Source of the DNA: Bacteroidota bacterium
Lineage (GTDB): Bacteria > Bacteroidota > Bacteroidia > UBA8524
Direction: 5' to 3'
Length of the DNA: 64,000 bases
Assembly: GCA_008933805.1 (NCBI GenBank)
Contig: WBUH01000003.1
Span: 62,001 to 126,000, forward strand
Shown: positions 24,775 to 33,089 of the stretch, piece after piece
How positions within the stretch are numbered: position 1 is the stretch's first letter
Layout of the letters: each line of letters opens with the position of its first letter
Position numbers and translations under genes: made by a program
The notes under the pieces: model-generated
What the model was told of the DNA's origin: nothing
The model's input: the letters and a program-made list of their open reading frames with translations, nothing else
Database searches by the model: none

Positions 24775-25638
24775 ATGATTATGATACACCGTAAGATATC
24801 AAAAATAGACACCCCATATTCAGGACAAGGATTTTTAGGTACGGGTCACACCGCTGCTGCTGTATTAGGCGATAACAGTTTTGAACAAACCGACCCGTTT
24901 TTATTACTGATGGACGACCAACTGGATTTACCCGGTGGCCCTCCTGTGGGAGGAGCACACCCACACGCAGGATTTGAAACTGTTACGTTGGTGTTAGAAG
25001 GTACTGACCATGGCTGGAAAACAGGAAGTTTTGAAATAATGACGGCCGGCAAAGGCATTGTGCATACCGAAGAAATAACTGCAAAAACCAAAATGCGAAT
25101 ACTGCAACTGTGGCTTGTACTACCCCCTGATAAAAGGTGGGCTGAGCCTTTTTTCCAAGAGCTACAACTCCAAAACGTTCCTACCCAAAAAACCACATCA
25201 GGAGAAATACGGGTGTATAGCGGGAGCAGTAACGGGCTAACCTCACCCATAAGCAACCAAACTCCAGTAACAATTGTTGATTTTACATTAGCTAACGATG
25301 CTTTAGCTACCCAAGAACTTCCCGCATCGTACAATGGTTTTATCTATGTGGTAGAAGGTGCAGTACAGGTAGGTGAAAAAGAAGTAAGAAAAGGCCAGAT
25401 TGCCTGGTTTGATAAAACCTCAATTAATGAGGCTAGTGTTATTGAGTTTAAAGCCGGGGAACATGGAGTCCGTTTTGTACTATATGCAGGCGAGCCGCAA
25501 AATGCTGCTGTTGTTAGTCACGGGCCGTTTATTGGTGATACTAAAGAGGATATAATAAGGCTTTACCAAGAGTACAGGCAGGGTAAAATGGTACACCTGA
25601 ACGATTTACCCCCAAACAGAAAAGTACATTATAACTAA
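24775..25638 (+). CDS. Pirin family protein
   Basis: A 287-residue bicupin. The N-terminal cupin has the metal ligands His62 and His64 (A-H-P-H-A-G-F-E) and His97 and Glu99 (G-I-V-H-T-E-E), so the iron or other metal site is intact. Pirins act as redox cofactors or, in some bacteria, as quercetinases. The start is ATG at 24775 (a second ATG two codons on is equally good). The promoter carries a perfect palindrome, implying specific repression and perhaps induction by an electrophile or phenolic compound. Confidence 0.93.
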   Translation: MIMIHRKISKIDTPYSGQGFLGTGHTAAAVLGDNSFEQTDPFLLLMDDQLDLPGGPPVGGAHPHAGFETVTLVLEGTDHGWKTGSFEIMTAGKGIVHTEEITAKTKMRILQLWLVLPPDKRWAEPFFQELQLQNVPTQKTTSGEIRVYSGSSNGLTSPISNQTPVTIVDFTLANDALATQELPASYNGFIYVVEGAVQVGEKEVRKGQIAWFDKTSINEASVIEFKAGEHGVRFVLYAGEPQNAAVVSHGPFIGDTKEDIIRLYQEYRQGKMVHLNDLPPNRKVHYN

Positions 25639-25698
25639 TCATTGGGGTAGGTTTCAACGCGTTGGGTAACGTATAATAAATCAATCCTTCTTTTCGGC

Positions 25699-25706
25699 TA
25701 TTTTTG
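25699..25706 (+). promoter_or_regulatory. -7 box of dgt
   Basis: TATTTTTG ends only 4 nt before the dgt ATG at 25711. With the usual spacing, transcription would begin at or next to the start codon, giving a leaderless mRNA. Confidence 0.6.
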
Positions 25707-25710
25707 CCCT

Positions 25711-27066
25711 ATGCCAATGAATTGGGATACCTTACTTTCAGCGCGTAGAATGCACGTGCCCGAAAGTGCAAAAACCGACGACCAGAGTTTTGCCCGCGAT
25801 GAGTTTCAGCGCGATTTCGACCGTATTATATTCTCCTCGCCCTTCCGCCGTCTGCAAAACAAAACACAGGTATTCCCGCTTCCCGGCAGTGTGTTTGTTC
25901 ATAACCGACTCACACACAGTCTTGAAGTAGCCAGCGTAGGCCGTTCGTTGGGCAATATCCTATCCAACCAGCTGAGGGAAAACAACGAAGCATCGGGCGA
26001 AAAGGTATTGGGCATGGGCAGCATTGTTTCTGCTGCCTGTTTGGCGCATGACATGGGAAACCCTTCATTTGGACACTCAGGCGAAAAGGCCATTTCACGC
26101 TATTTTAAAGATGGGGACGGCAAGGAATGGGAAAAGGAAATGACCCGCGAACAATGGGCCGACCTTACCAATTTTGAAGGAAACGCCAATGCTTTTCGTA
26201 TACTTACCCATCGCTTTAAAGGCAAAGGTGCCAGCGGTTTTGCCCTCACCTACTCAACCCTTGCAAGCATTGTAAAGTATCCGTGCGAAAGTCTTGTGGC
26301 CGGCAACAAAAGCAAGGTTCACATGAAAAAGTATGGGTATTTTGATAGTGAAAAAAATACCTACCTGAGCATTGCCCACCAGCTTGGCATTATACAAGAG
26401 CAGCAAAACCCTATGGTGTTTGTGCGCCACCCTCTGGTGTATTTGGTGGAGGCCGCCGATGATATTTGCTATAACATTATTGACCTTGAAGACGCACACC
26501 GACTGAATATACTTTCGCACGAAACCGTACGCGACCTTATGCTGGCACTATTTGAAGGCAACGACCGGAAAGAGATTGAGCATAATTTGGATGGTATTGA
26601 TGATGAGAACGACCGCATTGCCTATTTGCGTGGAAAATCAATACATACGCTGATTATGGCCTGCTCAAAAGTATTTTGGGACAACAGGGAAAGTATCTTA
26701 AACGGTACCTATAATAAAAGCCTATCGGATGGTGTAGGCGAACCGCACTTAACGGCTTTAAAAAAGATAGAAGACATTTCGTACAAGAAGATTTATAACT
26801 ACCAAACAGTGGTAGAAATTGAAGTAGCAGGGTATCAAATAATCAGCGGATTGCTTGAAGAATTTGTGCCGGCTATTGTTTCAAACGACAAATCACATTA
26901 CCACAAGAAATTACTGGCACTAATGCCTGCTCAGTTTCATACCGATGAAGATAATTTATATGCAAAAGTGCAAAGTGTGGTGGATTACATCTCAGGGATG
27001 ACTGATTTGTATGCCATCGAAATGTACCGTAAAATCAAAGGTATTTCAATACCTACTATTAAATAA
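25711..27066 (+). CDS. dgt: Deoxyguanosinetriphosphate triphosphohydrolase (dNTPase)
   Basis: Hydrolyses dGTP (or other dNTPs) to the nucleoside and triphosphate. The 451-residue chain has the HD-domain metal ligands in sequence: N-R-L-T-H69-S-L-E-V, A-C-L-A-H113-D114-M-G-N-P-S-F-G-H, and the later Asp in E-A-A-D-D-I-C-Y. SSPFRRLQNKTQVFPLP marks the dgt family. It is full length. The -7 box is 4 nt from the ATG. Confidence 0.94.
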   Translation: MPMNWDTLLSARRMHVPESAKTDDQSFARDEFQRDFDRIIFSSPFRRLQNKTQVFPLPGSVFVHNRLTHSLEVASVGRSLGNILSNQLRENNEASGEKVLGMGSIVSAACLAHDMGNPSFGHSGEKAISRYFKDGDGKEWEKEMTREQWADLTNFEGNANAFRILTHRFKGKGASGFALTYSTLASIVKYPCESLVAGNKSKVHMKKYGYFDSEKNTYLSIAHQLGIIQEQQNPMVFVRHPLVYLVEAADDICYNIIDLEDAHRLNILSHETVRDLMLALFEGNDRKEIEHNLDGIDDENDRIAYLRGKSIHTLIMACSKVFWDNRESILNGTYNKSLSDGVGEPHLTALKKIEDISYKKIYNYQTVVEIEVAGYQIISGLLEEFVPAIVSNDKSHYHKKLLALMPAQFHTDEDNLYAKVQSVVDYISGMTDLYAIEMYRKIKGISIPTIK

Positions 27067-27079
27067 ACCTGCTAAATCA

Positions 27080-27087
27080 TACCTTTG
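27080..27087 (+). promoter_or_regulatory. -7 box before the 27.2-kb secreted-protein gene
   Basis: TACCTTTG, an exact TAnnTTTG match, located 13 nt after the dgt stop and about 63 nt before the GTG start at 27151. Confidence 0.5.
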
Positions 27088-27150
27088 CAATAAGAAAAAC
27101 CCCTTACTTTCCGTTACTTAAAGGTATTATTCTTAAAACTTAACAACAGG

Positions 27151-28545
27151 GTGAACCGTACAACACTGCTAAAACTTGCTACCCTTTGCATGGCCTTGCT
27201 GGGCTTTGTATTTGCGCGTGCGCAGGAGTTAAAATTTGATTATAACCTGTTGGATAATCCCACCAAAAACAAAAAGCAGTTTGAAACCCTTTTTAAAACC
27301 CTTGAAACTAAAAAGGTAAACCCCAAAGCCCAGAAAGATGCCGTTGCTCTTGAAAACGGTTATGCTGCCTACAAGATAAAAGATGCCGAGGCTTGGAAAA
27401 AACTTAAGGCCAAAAACAAGGCGGTGCAAATTGAAGTGGTATATACTAAATACCCCAAAGACCTTCAGTTTTGGTTAACTCCTTACCACGATTTGCTTGC
27501 CGACCGTTTAAAAGCCCTTTTTGAGATTGACCCCGACCTGAACGATAAAGACATTAAGTTTTTTGTGGTGCTGCAAACCGAGTGCGAAACCGATGAGCAA
27601 GCCCGCAAAATGTGGCACGGCATATTAATACGCTACCGCCCCTTAACTGCAAAAGAAATTAAAGAAAAAGAAACGATTGAGAGCGAAGACGGGGATGCCG
27701 AAGCTACACCGGGTGCGCCCAGCGGCTTTAGCACAGTACAACGTTTTATAAAAAGTGTTGGCGGTATGTACGATTCGGTAATTTATAAAGTACTGGACCG
27801 TAATCCGCAATGGCAAAACAGTTTGATAGTAAGCGATTGGACAGGCAGTAACTACCAGTATGCAGCACAAAGCATCTACTGGCACATGCTAAACCCCACC
27901 AAAAGCGGCATCAAATACTTTTCGTTTTTTAACGACGGGGATGCTACTCCTGAGTTTGAAAAGAAAGTAGGTCAAACAGGCGGTTTGTACTTTGCCCCTG
28001 CAACAAAATCGAGGAAAGTGGTGAGTGCCTTTCAAACCAGCATGCGCAAAGGTTTGGGTGGTGAAATACCTGAAAACGATGCCGAAGCCGTTGTTAAATC
28101 CATTGAAGCATTTCCCGATGCTGAACACGTGATACTGGTTGCTGATAACAGTCCATTCCGAGATTTTGAATTGATTGATAAAATAAAAACCCCAGTGCAT
28201 GTGATTTTGCAAGGGGCTGAGTGGGGCATTAACCCACAATACATTAATATGGCCTACCTTACAGGAGGCTCACTGCACACCTTAAAAGCAGATTATCCTG
28301 CTGAGTTTTTTGCAAAAGGCGACACACTTATAAAGATTGACGGTTTCACTTTCTCGCTGAACACAACGTACAATCTATACCAGTGCCAAAACAAACAAAT
28401 CTGCCAAGATTTGGAGGCTATCATCCTAAAGAAAGAAGCCGAAACATTAGAAGAACTTAAAACTAAACCCGGCTATCGCGGCATGCACAAAGACAAGAAA
28501 GTTAGTGGGTTTGATAAGTTTTTCCACTGGCTTTTCGGCGGCTAA
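27151..28545 (+). CDS. Secreted VWA-like protein, unknown
   Basis: A 464-residue protein with a signal peptide (hydrophobic residues 4-22, cleavage after FARAQ). The first part is helical and Lys-rich. From about residue 220 a Rossmann-like domain follows with the strand/loop SLIVSDWTGSNYQYAAQSIYWHML and KYFSFFNDGDAT, resembling a von Willebrand A fold with a D-x-T-G-S metal site, and later HVILVADNSPFRDFELI. I infer a periplasmic protein. The start is GTG (27151); a later ATG would delete half of the signal. It does not match a family I can name. Confidence 0.6.
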   Translation: MNRTTLLKLATLCMALLGFVFARAQELKFDYNLLDNPTKNKKQFETLFKTLETKKVNPKAQKDAVALENGYAAYKIKDAEAWKKLKAKNKAVQIEVVYTKYPKDLQFWLTPYHDLLADRLKALFEIDPDLNDKDIKFFVVLQTECETDEQARKMWHGILIRYRPLTAKEIKEKETIESEDGDAEATPGAPSGFSTVQRFIKSVGGMYDSVIYKVLDRNPQWQNSLIVSDWTGSNYQYAAQSIYWHMLNPTKSGIKYFSFFNDGDATPEFEKKVGQTGGLYFAPATKSRKVVSAFQTSMRKGLGGEIPENDAEAVVKSIEAFPDAEHVILVADNSPFRDFELIDKIKTPVHVILQGAEWGINPQYINMAYLTGGSLHTLKADYPAEFFAKGDTLIKIDGFTFSLNTTYNLYQCQNKQICQDLEAIILKKEAETLEELKTKPGYRGMHKDKKVSGFDKFFHWLFGG

Positions 28546-28643
28546 CTAACTCAAAAGCGCTATTTACTATTCGGTTAAAGTTTTTTGCCTGATTTCTAAA
28601 ATTTTCAGGTAATTTTACCCTTTTTCCGTCAACAACAACTACT

Positions 28644-29528
28644 ATGAAGCGCCTTACCGTACTATTCTCTCTAGCTATAACAGCCGGTATTTTGCTGTTT
28701 TCAGCCCAGTCGTGTATAAAGAAAAACGACCCTGTACCCGAGGATTATGAAACAGGCGAAGACGTAGGGTACACCATGAGCTTACTAACAAACATTTACG
28801 ATGCAGCTTTGGATGTGGCGCAAACGATTGTTGCTCCAACGCCTGCGGCAGCCACCATTCTTCCGTCAACTGTTACTGTAGCTTATACCGATTCTTTATA
28901 CTCTGATGGCGACGGTATAGAATACGAAGTTGTGTTTAGAAATATTGACAGTGTTACGTTTGATGGAGGCTCACAATGCACGGATGAGCGCACAAGGGCA
29001 GGTTCGTTTTTTATCACCCAAACCAAACCCATTAACGAAGTAGGTGCTGTACTTACTCTAACCTTGAGCAATGCAGATAAAATACACTACGTGGGCAATG
29101 GTACAGATATGATTAGATTTAACGGTACTATTGTTATTACCCGCTCAGGAGCTAAAACTTTTAACATTGGTTCCAATGTAGATGCCAAATACAAAACCGG
29201 TAAAGTACATATTGAAACCGCCGAAGAACGCAAAGAAGTAACAAACGTTGGCCAAGGTATTTGGAATGCCGTGTACGATGTTACAGGAACAGGCAAAGGA
29301 ATCACCCGTGAAGGAAGCAGTTTTACCTTTTTCACGGCAACCGTTTTGCAAAAAAGCATTCAACCTATATGCTCACGTTCCTATGTGCAAGGGTTGGTTG
29401 AAGTGAAAAACACAACAGAGAATGCTAACGTTACGATAAACTTCGACCATAAGTTTAACAAAGAATGTGACCGTAATTTTGCCGTATCGTTAACTAATGG
29501 TCAAGCTAAAATCTATAAAATTAATTAA
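28644..29528 (+). CDS. Lipoprotein, tandem paralogue 1
   Basis: A 294-residue lipoprotein: signal MKRLTVLFSLAITAGILL, lipobox AQSC, then KKNDPVPEDYETGEDV. The beta-rich body contains YTDSLYSDGDGIEYEVVF, a Cys-rich S-Q-C-T-D-E-R-T-R-A-G-S-F, and E-C-D-R-N near the end. These positions match the second paralogue, including the paired cysteines. No family recognised. Likely an outer-membrane surface or periplasmic lipoprotein. Confidence 0.75.
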   Translation: MKRLTVLFSLAITAGILLFSAQSCIKKNDPVPEDYETGEDVGYTMSLLTNIYDAALDVAQTIVAPTPAAATILPSTVTVAYTDSLYSDGDGIEYEVVFRNIDSVTFDGGSQCTDERTRAGSFFITQTKPINEVGAVLTLTLSNADKIHYVGNGTDMIRFNGTIVITRSGAKTFNIGSNVDAKYKTGKVHIETAEERKEVTNVGQGIWNAVYDVTGTGKGITREGSSFTFFTATVLQKSIQPICSRSYVQGLVEVKNTTENANVTINFDHKFNKECDRNFAVSLTNGQAKIYKIN

Positions 29529-29645
29529 TTATCAGCTTTTTACATTGATTTGTTAATTAAAATGACTTTTATCTTTAGCCAAATTTTATAAACTTTGTAA
29601 TCGGTATTATTAGCACCAAACTATCCCAAACATATAGAAAACAAT

Positions 29646-30497
29646 ATGAAAAAAGTAATCCTTTCCGCAGCAGTTATTGCCTCTCTATCAGCAATACTAG
29701 CTACATCTTCATGCTCAAAAGTTGAAGAGGAAATTAAGAACACTACAACTACTGCCGAAGACATTACCCGCACAGAAACTTACCTTTCTTCTGTATTTAA
29801 TATCACTACTGATGTTGCCGCTACTGACGGCCGTTTAAGCAAAACGGGCAGTAACTTGTTGCCAACCGGTGTTGAAGTAGAGTTTACAGACTCATCATTT
29901 ACCGATGGTGATGACGTTGAATACTTTGTTGACTTTGGCGCATTACCCGGAAAACTTTGCCAAGACGGTGTTACCCGTGCCGGACGCGTTGATGTGAAAC
30001 AATCAAAACGTTTTAGCGAAGTGGGTTGTGTAGTTGAAATTAACCTGCCTGTTGCTAACAACTTCCATGTAAGCACTACCGGTGGTATGACTAAATTATC
30101 AGGAAAGGCAATTATTACCCGCCTAACTGCTAACAAAACAAACTTCAAAATTCAAGGTGGTAAAGCCGAAAACGCTACCGACGGTACTGTAACTTTTGAT
30201 TCTGATAAGGATATGGTAACCGAAGAGTTGGGAGCACCCGGTATTGTTGATGATGTTTTCAAAGGTTTTGGAAGCGGTAGCGGTACTAACACAAAAGGCA
30301 AACCTTATACTTGGAAAACTAAAGATACCATGGTTAAAGTTGAGCAACCAAATTGCTCTTTCCCAATCAAAGGTATTATTGAGTTAACCTCAGAAAAAAG
30401 CACTTACGTGATTGATTTTGAACCCGATGGTGGTGCTTGTGATAAAAAGGTAGTAATTACCTTACCTAACGGCACAAAAGTTCCGAAAACATTCTAA
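29646..30497 (+). CDS. Lipoprotein, tandem paralogue 2
   Basis: A 283-residue lipoprotein: signal MKKVILSAAVIASLSAIL, lipobox TSSC, then SKVEEEIKNTTTTAEDI. It shares with the preceding gene the D-S-x-x-x-D-G-D-x-V/I-E-Y segment, L-C-Q-D-G-V-T-R-A-G, E-V-G-x-V, and an R-x-x-A-x-x-T-N-F block. Codon use leans to T-ended triplets, as in the highly expressed-looking gene at 37942. It ends at a strong terminator. Confidence 0.75.
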   Translation: MKKVILSAAVIASLSAILATSSCSKVEEEIKNTTTTAEDITRTETYLSSVFNITTDVAATDGRLSKTGSNLLPTGVEVEFTDSSFTDGDDVEYFVDFGALPGKLCQDGVTRAGRVDVKQSKRFSEVGCVVEINLPVANNFHVSTTGGMTKLSGKAIITRLTANKTNFKIQGGKAENATDGTVTFDSDKDMVTEELGAPGIVDDVFKGFGSGSGTNTKGKPYTWKTKDTMVKVEQPNCSFPIKGIIELTSEKSTYVIDFEPDGGACDKKVVITLPNGTKVPKTF

Positions 30498-30524
30498 CCA
30501 ACCTATAAACCAATTTTACAAAGT

Positions 30525-30553
30525 AAAGCCCCTTTCATCGAAGGGGCTTTTTT
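30525..30553 (+). terminator. Rho-independent terminator
   Basis: AAAGCCCCTT and AAGGGGCTTT pair around TCATCG and are followed by T. It ends the tandem lipoprotein unit. Confidence 0.9.
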
Positions 30554-30585
30554 ATTTCCCCGCAATTGGTGGTAATTTGCAATGC

Positions 30586-31659
30586 TTGCAAACACTAAAT
30601 ACACTTAGATTATTACTGCTTCCGCTTTCGTGGATATATGGAGGCATACTCTCACTTCGCAATTGGTTTTTTAACAACGGACTTAATAAGAGTTTTCGCT
30701 TTGATTTCCCTGTTATCAGTGTAGGTAACCTATCAACAGGAGGCACCGGAAAAACCCCGCACATAGAGTTTTTGGCAAAACTGCTGAAAGATAAATATGC
30801 TGTAGGCGTAGTAAGTCGCGGCTATGGGCGAAAAACCAAAGGCTTTTTTGTGGTAAATGAAACCAGTACCGCAGCCGAAGTAGGCGACGAACCCTTACAA
30901 ATAAAACTCAACCATCCTCAAATACAAGTAGCGGTGGGCGAGCAACGTATATTGGCCATCCCCTCGTTGCTGAACGAAGCCCCTGAAACACAAGTGGTAT
31001 TATTAGACGATGCTTACCAACACCGCTATGTTGCACCCGGCCTTAACATATTGCTTAGTGACTACAGCCGTATGTTTTACGATGATTTTGTATTGCCCGC
31101 CGGAAATTTGCGTGAGTTTAGACGCGGCTACCGCAGAGCTGATGTGATACTGGTAACCAAATGCCCTGCAAACATTAGTAACGAACAAAAGCAGCAAATT
31201 ATCTCCCGTATAAAGCCCCGCAAGCACCAGCAGGTATTTTTTACGTGGCTAAATTACGGAACACCTTACAAGTTAGGCACTCCACAAGAAATGCTTGAGA
31301 GCATGGCACAACATAATGTGCAGTTTTTTGGTGGCATAGCCAATACAAAACCTGTGGAACAATACCTTGCTAAAAGCACTGCGGGCTATGAAGTAAAACA
31401 ACTTACCGACCATTTTAATTATACAGCCGAGGCATTAACAGAGATTGAAACCACGTTTACTGCTTGGGGGAAATCGAACAAAGTATTACTCACCACCCAA
31501 AAAGACGCTGTGAAGCTGATGCAAGGCGGGCTAAAAGAAATTGCAACCAAGCTGCCTTTGTATGTGCTGCCGATAGAGATTGGTATGAATGACAGCGAAA
31601 AACAGCAATTTGCATCCGTAGTTGAAACTTATATCCAAAAAGAGTTGTCTATTAATTAA
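30586..31659 (+). CDS. lpxK: Tetraacyldisaccharide 4'-kinase
   Basis: Phosphorylates the 4' position of the lipid A disaccharide at the inner membrane. The first 25 residues form a membrane-associated helix (LRLLLLPLSWIYGG), then S-V-G-N-L-S-T-G-G-T-G-K-T-P is the Walker A site, VVSRGYGRKTKGF follows, and the D-D-A-Y-Q-H-R segment is catalytic. Start choice is between two TTG codons, 30577 and 30586. I prefer 30586 because a TAATTTG box at 30573-30579 overlaps the first and the second gives the usual spacing to LRLLL. No ATG is in frame near the start. Confidence 0.92.
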   Translation: MQTLNTLRLLLLPLSWIYGGILSLRNWFFNNGLNKSFRFDFPVISVGNLSTGGTGKTPHIEFLAKLLKDKYAVGVVSRGYGRKTKGFFVVNETSTAAEVGDEPLQIKLNHPQIQVAVGEQRILAIPSLLNEAPETQVVLLDDAYQHRYVAPGLNILLSDYSRMFYDDFVLPAGNLREFRRGYRRADVILVTKCPANISNEQKQQIISRIKPRKHQQVFFTWLNYGTPYKLGTPQEMLESMAQHNVQFFGGIANTKPVEQYLAKSTAGYEVKQLTDHFNYTAEALTEIETTFTAWGKSNKVLLTTQKDAVKLMQGGLKEIATKLPLYVLPIEIGMNDSEKQQFASVVETYIQKELSIN

Positions 31660-31673
31660 ACAAATCCAAACGT

Positions 31674-33080
31674 ATGAAGCGTACCTTAAAATTTATATGC
31701 CTTTTAGTATTGCAAAGCTTGGCCTTGATAGCTTTTTCACAACACAAAAAGTTTAATATGGTACAGCTATCGCGTTGGGACAATGACAGCCTTAGCACAA
31801 TGGGCTTGCAAAGCTATAACGACGTTTGGGGCTGGTACGATACGATAAAAAAACGCGAATACGCAATTGTGGGAACCGTAGACAGTACTTACTTTTTTGA
31901 TGTTACCAACCCGTTTGCAACTCCGATAAAATGTGATGCCGAAGCAGGCCGTTCAGGATTTTCAATTTGGCGCGATTATGATACTTACAGCCATTACTGC
32001 TATGCTGTGCAAGATGCTAACGTTGGTGCGCTGCAAATATTTGACATGAGCTACCTGCCCGATTCGGTACATAAAGTATATCAAAGCGACTCTTTGTTAT
32101 ACCGCAGTCATACCATATTCAGGTCGGGGGATAAGTTGTATTGCAACAGTGCTACTACCCGCAACGGTACCCGCAGGGCTTCGCAAATATTATCACTGGC
32201 CGACCCTGAAAACCCTACGCTGGCAGGTATCATTACCCCGCCCATTTTTGGGGGTACTGCTGCTTTTAACTTTTGCCACGATACCTACGTGCGCCACGAT
32301 ACCGCCTATTGTTCAGGCGAAACCAGCGGCCTGTATATTTTTGATGTGCGCAACCCCGCTAACCCAAAATACTTGGCGGCCATCACTGATTACCCCGAAA
32401 AAGGTTATAACCACAGTTCTTGGACTACTGACGACGGAAAGTATATATTTTTTACGGACGAAAACCACGGCTTAGGTATCAAGGCTTTTGAGATTGACAA
32501 CTTTGCCAACATGGATTTCCAATCCGTATTCCGCTCTAATCCCGGAGCTATCGCCCACAACCCCTATATCAAAGGAAACTTCTTATACGTATCGTACTAC
32601 GAAGACGGTGTATATGTATTTGATATCCGTAACCCTAAAAACCCTCAAGTAGTGGCTTATTACGATACCCACCCACAAAACAACGAAGGACAATATCGCG
32701 GTTTTTACGGCTGTTGGTCGGTTTACCCGTTCCTACCTTCGGGTATTGTGCTGGCTTTAGACCAAACCAACGGTTTGTTTGTATTAAAGGCCGACGCCAC
32801 CATATCTGTAGAAGAATTGGGCGTAGAAACATTTAATGTGTACCCCAACCCTTTGAACAGTGATAACCTTAGCGTGAGTTTATTAAACCACGACGAACGC
32901 GAGGTAACGGTTACTATTACTGATGCTTTGGGCGTTGAAGTGTACCGCAGCCAACAAACAGTTGAAGAGGGTTTGAATAATTTATCGGTGCAGATGCCCG
33001 AAGGGGCTAAGGCAGGCATATATTTTGTAACAATTACGGGCAGAATTAGCAATATTTGCAAAAAAATACTGAAACCGTAA
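31674..33080 (+). CDS. Choice-of-anchor-B-type propeller protein with T9SS sorting tail
   Basis: A 468-residue secreted protein (signal MKRTLKFICLLVLQSLALIA). The body has repeated beta-propeller strands of the form G-x-Y-I-F-D-V-R-N-P-x-N-P (for example SGLYIFDVRNPANPKYLA, VYVFDIRNPKNPQVVA), similar to the choice-of-anchor B repeats. The C-terminal 80 residues are a type A T9SS sorting domain: FNVYPNPLNSDNL, ALGVEVYRS, AGIYFVTITG. So it is exported through the type IX system, presumably onto the cell surface or outside. It precedes the porin gene by 9 nt. Confidence 0.87.
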   Translation: MKRTLKFICLLVLQSLALIAFSQHKKFNMVQLSRWDNDSLSTMGLQSYNDVWGWYDTIKKREYAIVGTVDSTYFFDVTNPFATPIKCDAEAGRSGFSIWRDYDTYSHYCYAVQDANVGALQIFDMSYLPDSVHKVYQSDSLLYRSHTIFRSGDKLYCNSATTRNGTRRASQILSLADPENPTLAGIITPPIFGGTAAFNFCHDTYVRHDTAYCSGETSGLYIFDVRNPANPKYLAAITDYPEKGYNHSSWTTDDGKYIFFTDENHGLGIKAFEIDNFANMDFQSVFRSNPGAIAHNPYIKGNFLYVSYYEDGVYVFDIRNPKNPQVVAYYDTHPQNNEGQYRGFYGCWSVYPFLPSGIVLALDQTNGLFVLKADATISVEELGVETFNVYPNPLNSDNLSVSLLNHDEREVTVTITDALGVEVYRSQQTVEEGLNNLSVQMPEGAKAGIYFVTITGRISNICKKILKP

Positions 33081-33089
33081 AAGTTATTA

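Noticed and set aside
24846-25334. A 162-codon antisense frame opposite the pirin gene
   Set aside because: Pirin metal ligands are intact on the plus strand. The antisense frame is Ser/Pro/Val-rich shadow sequence.
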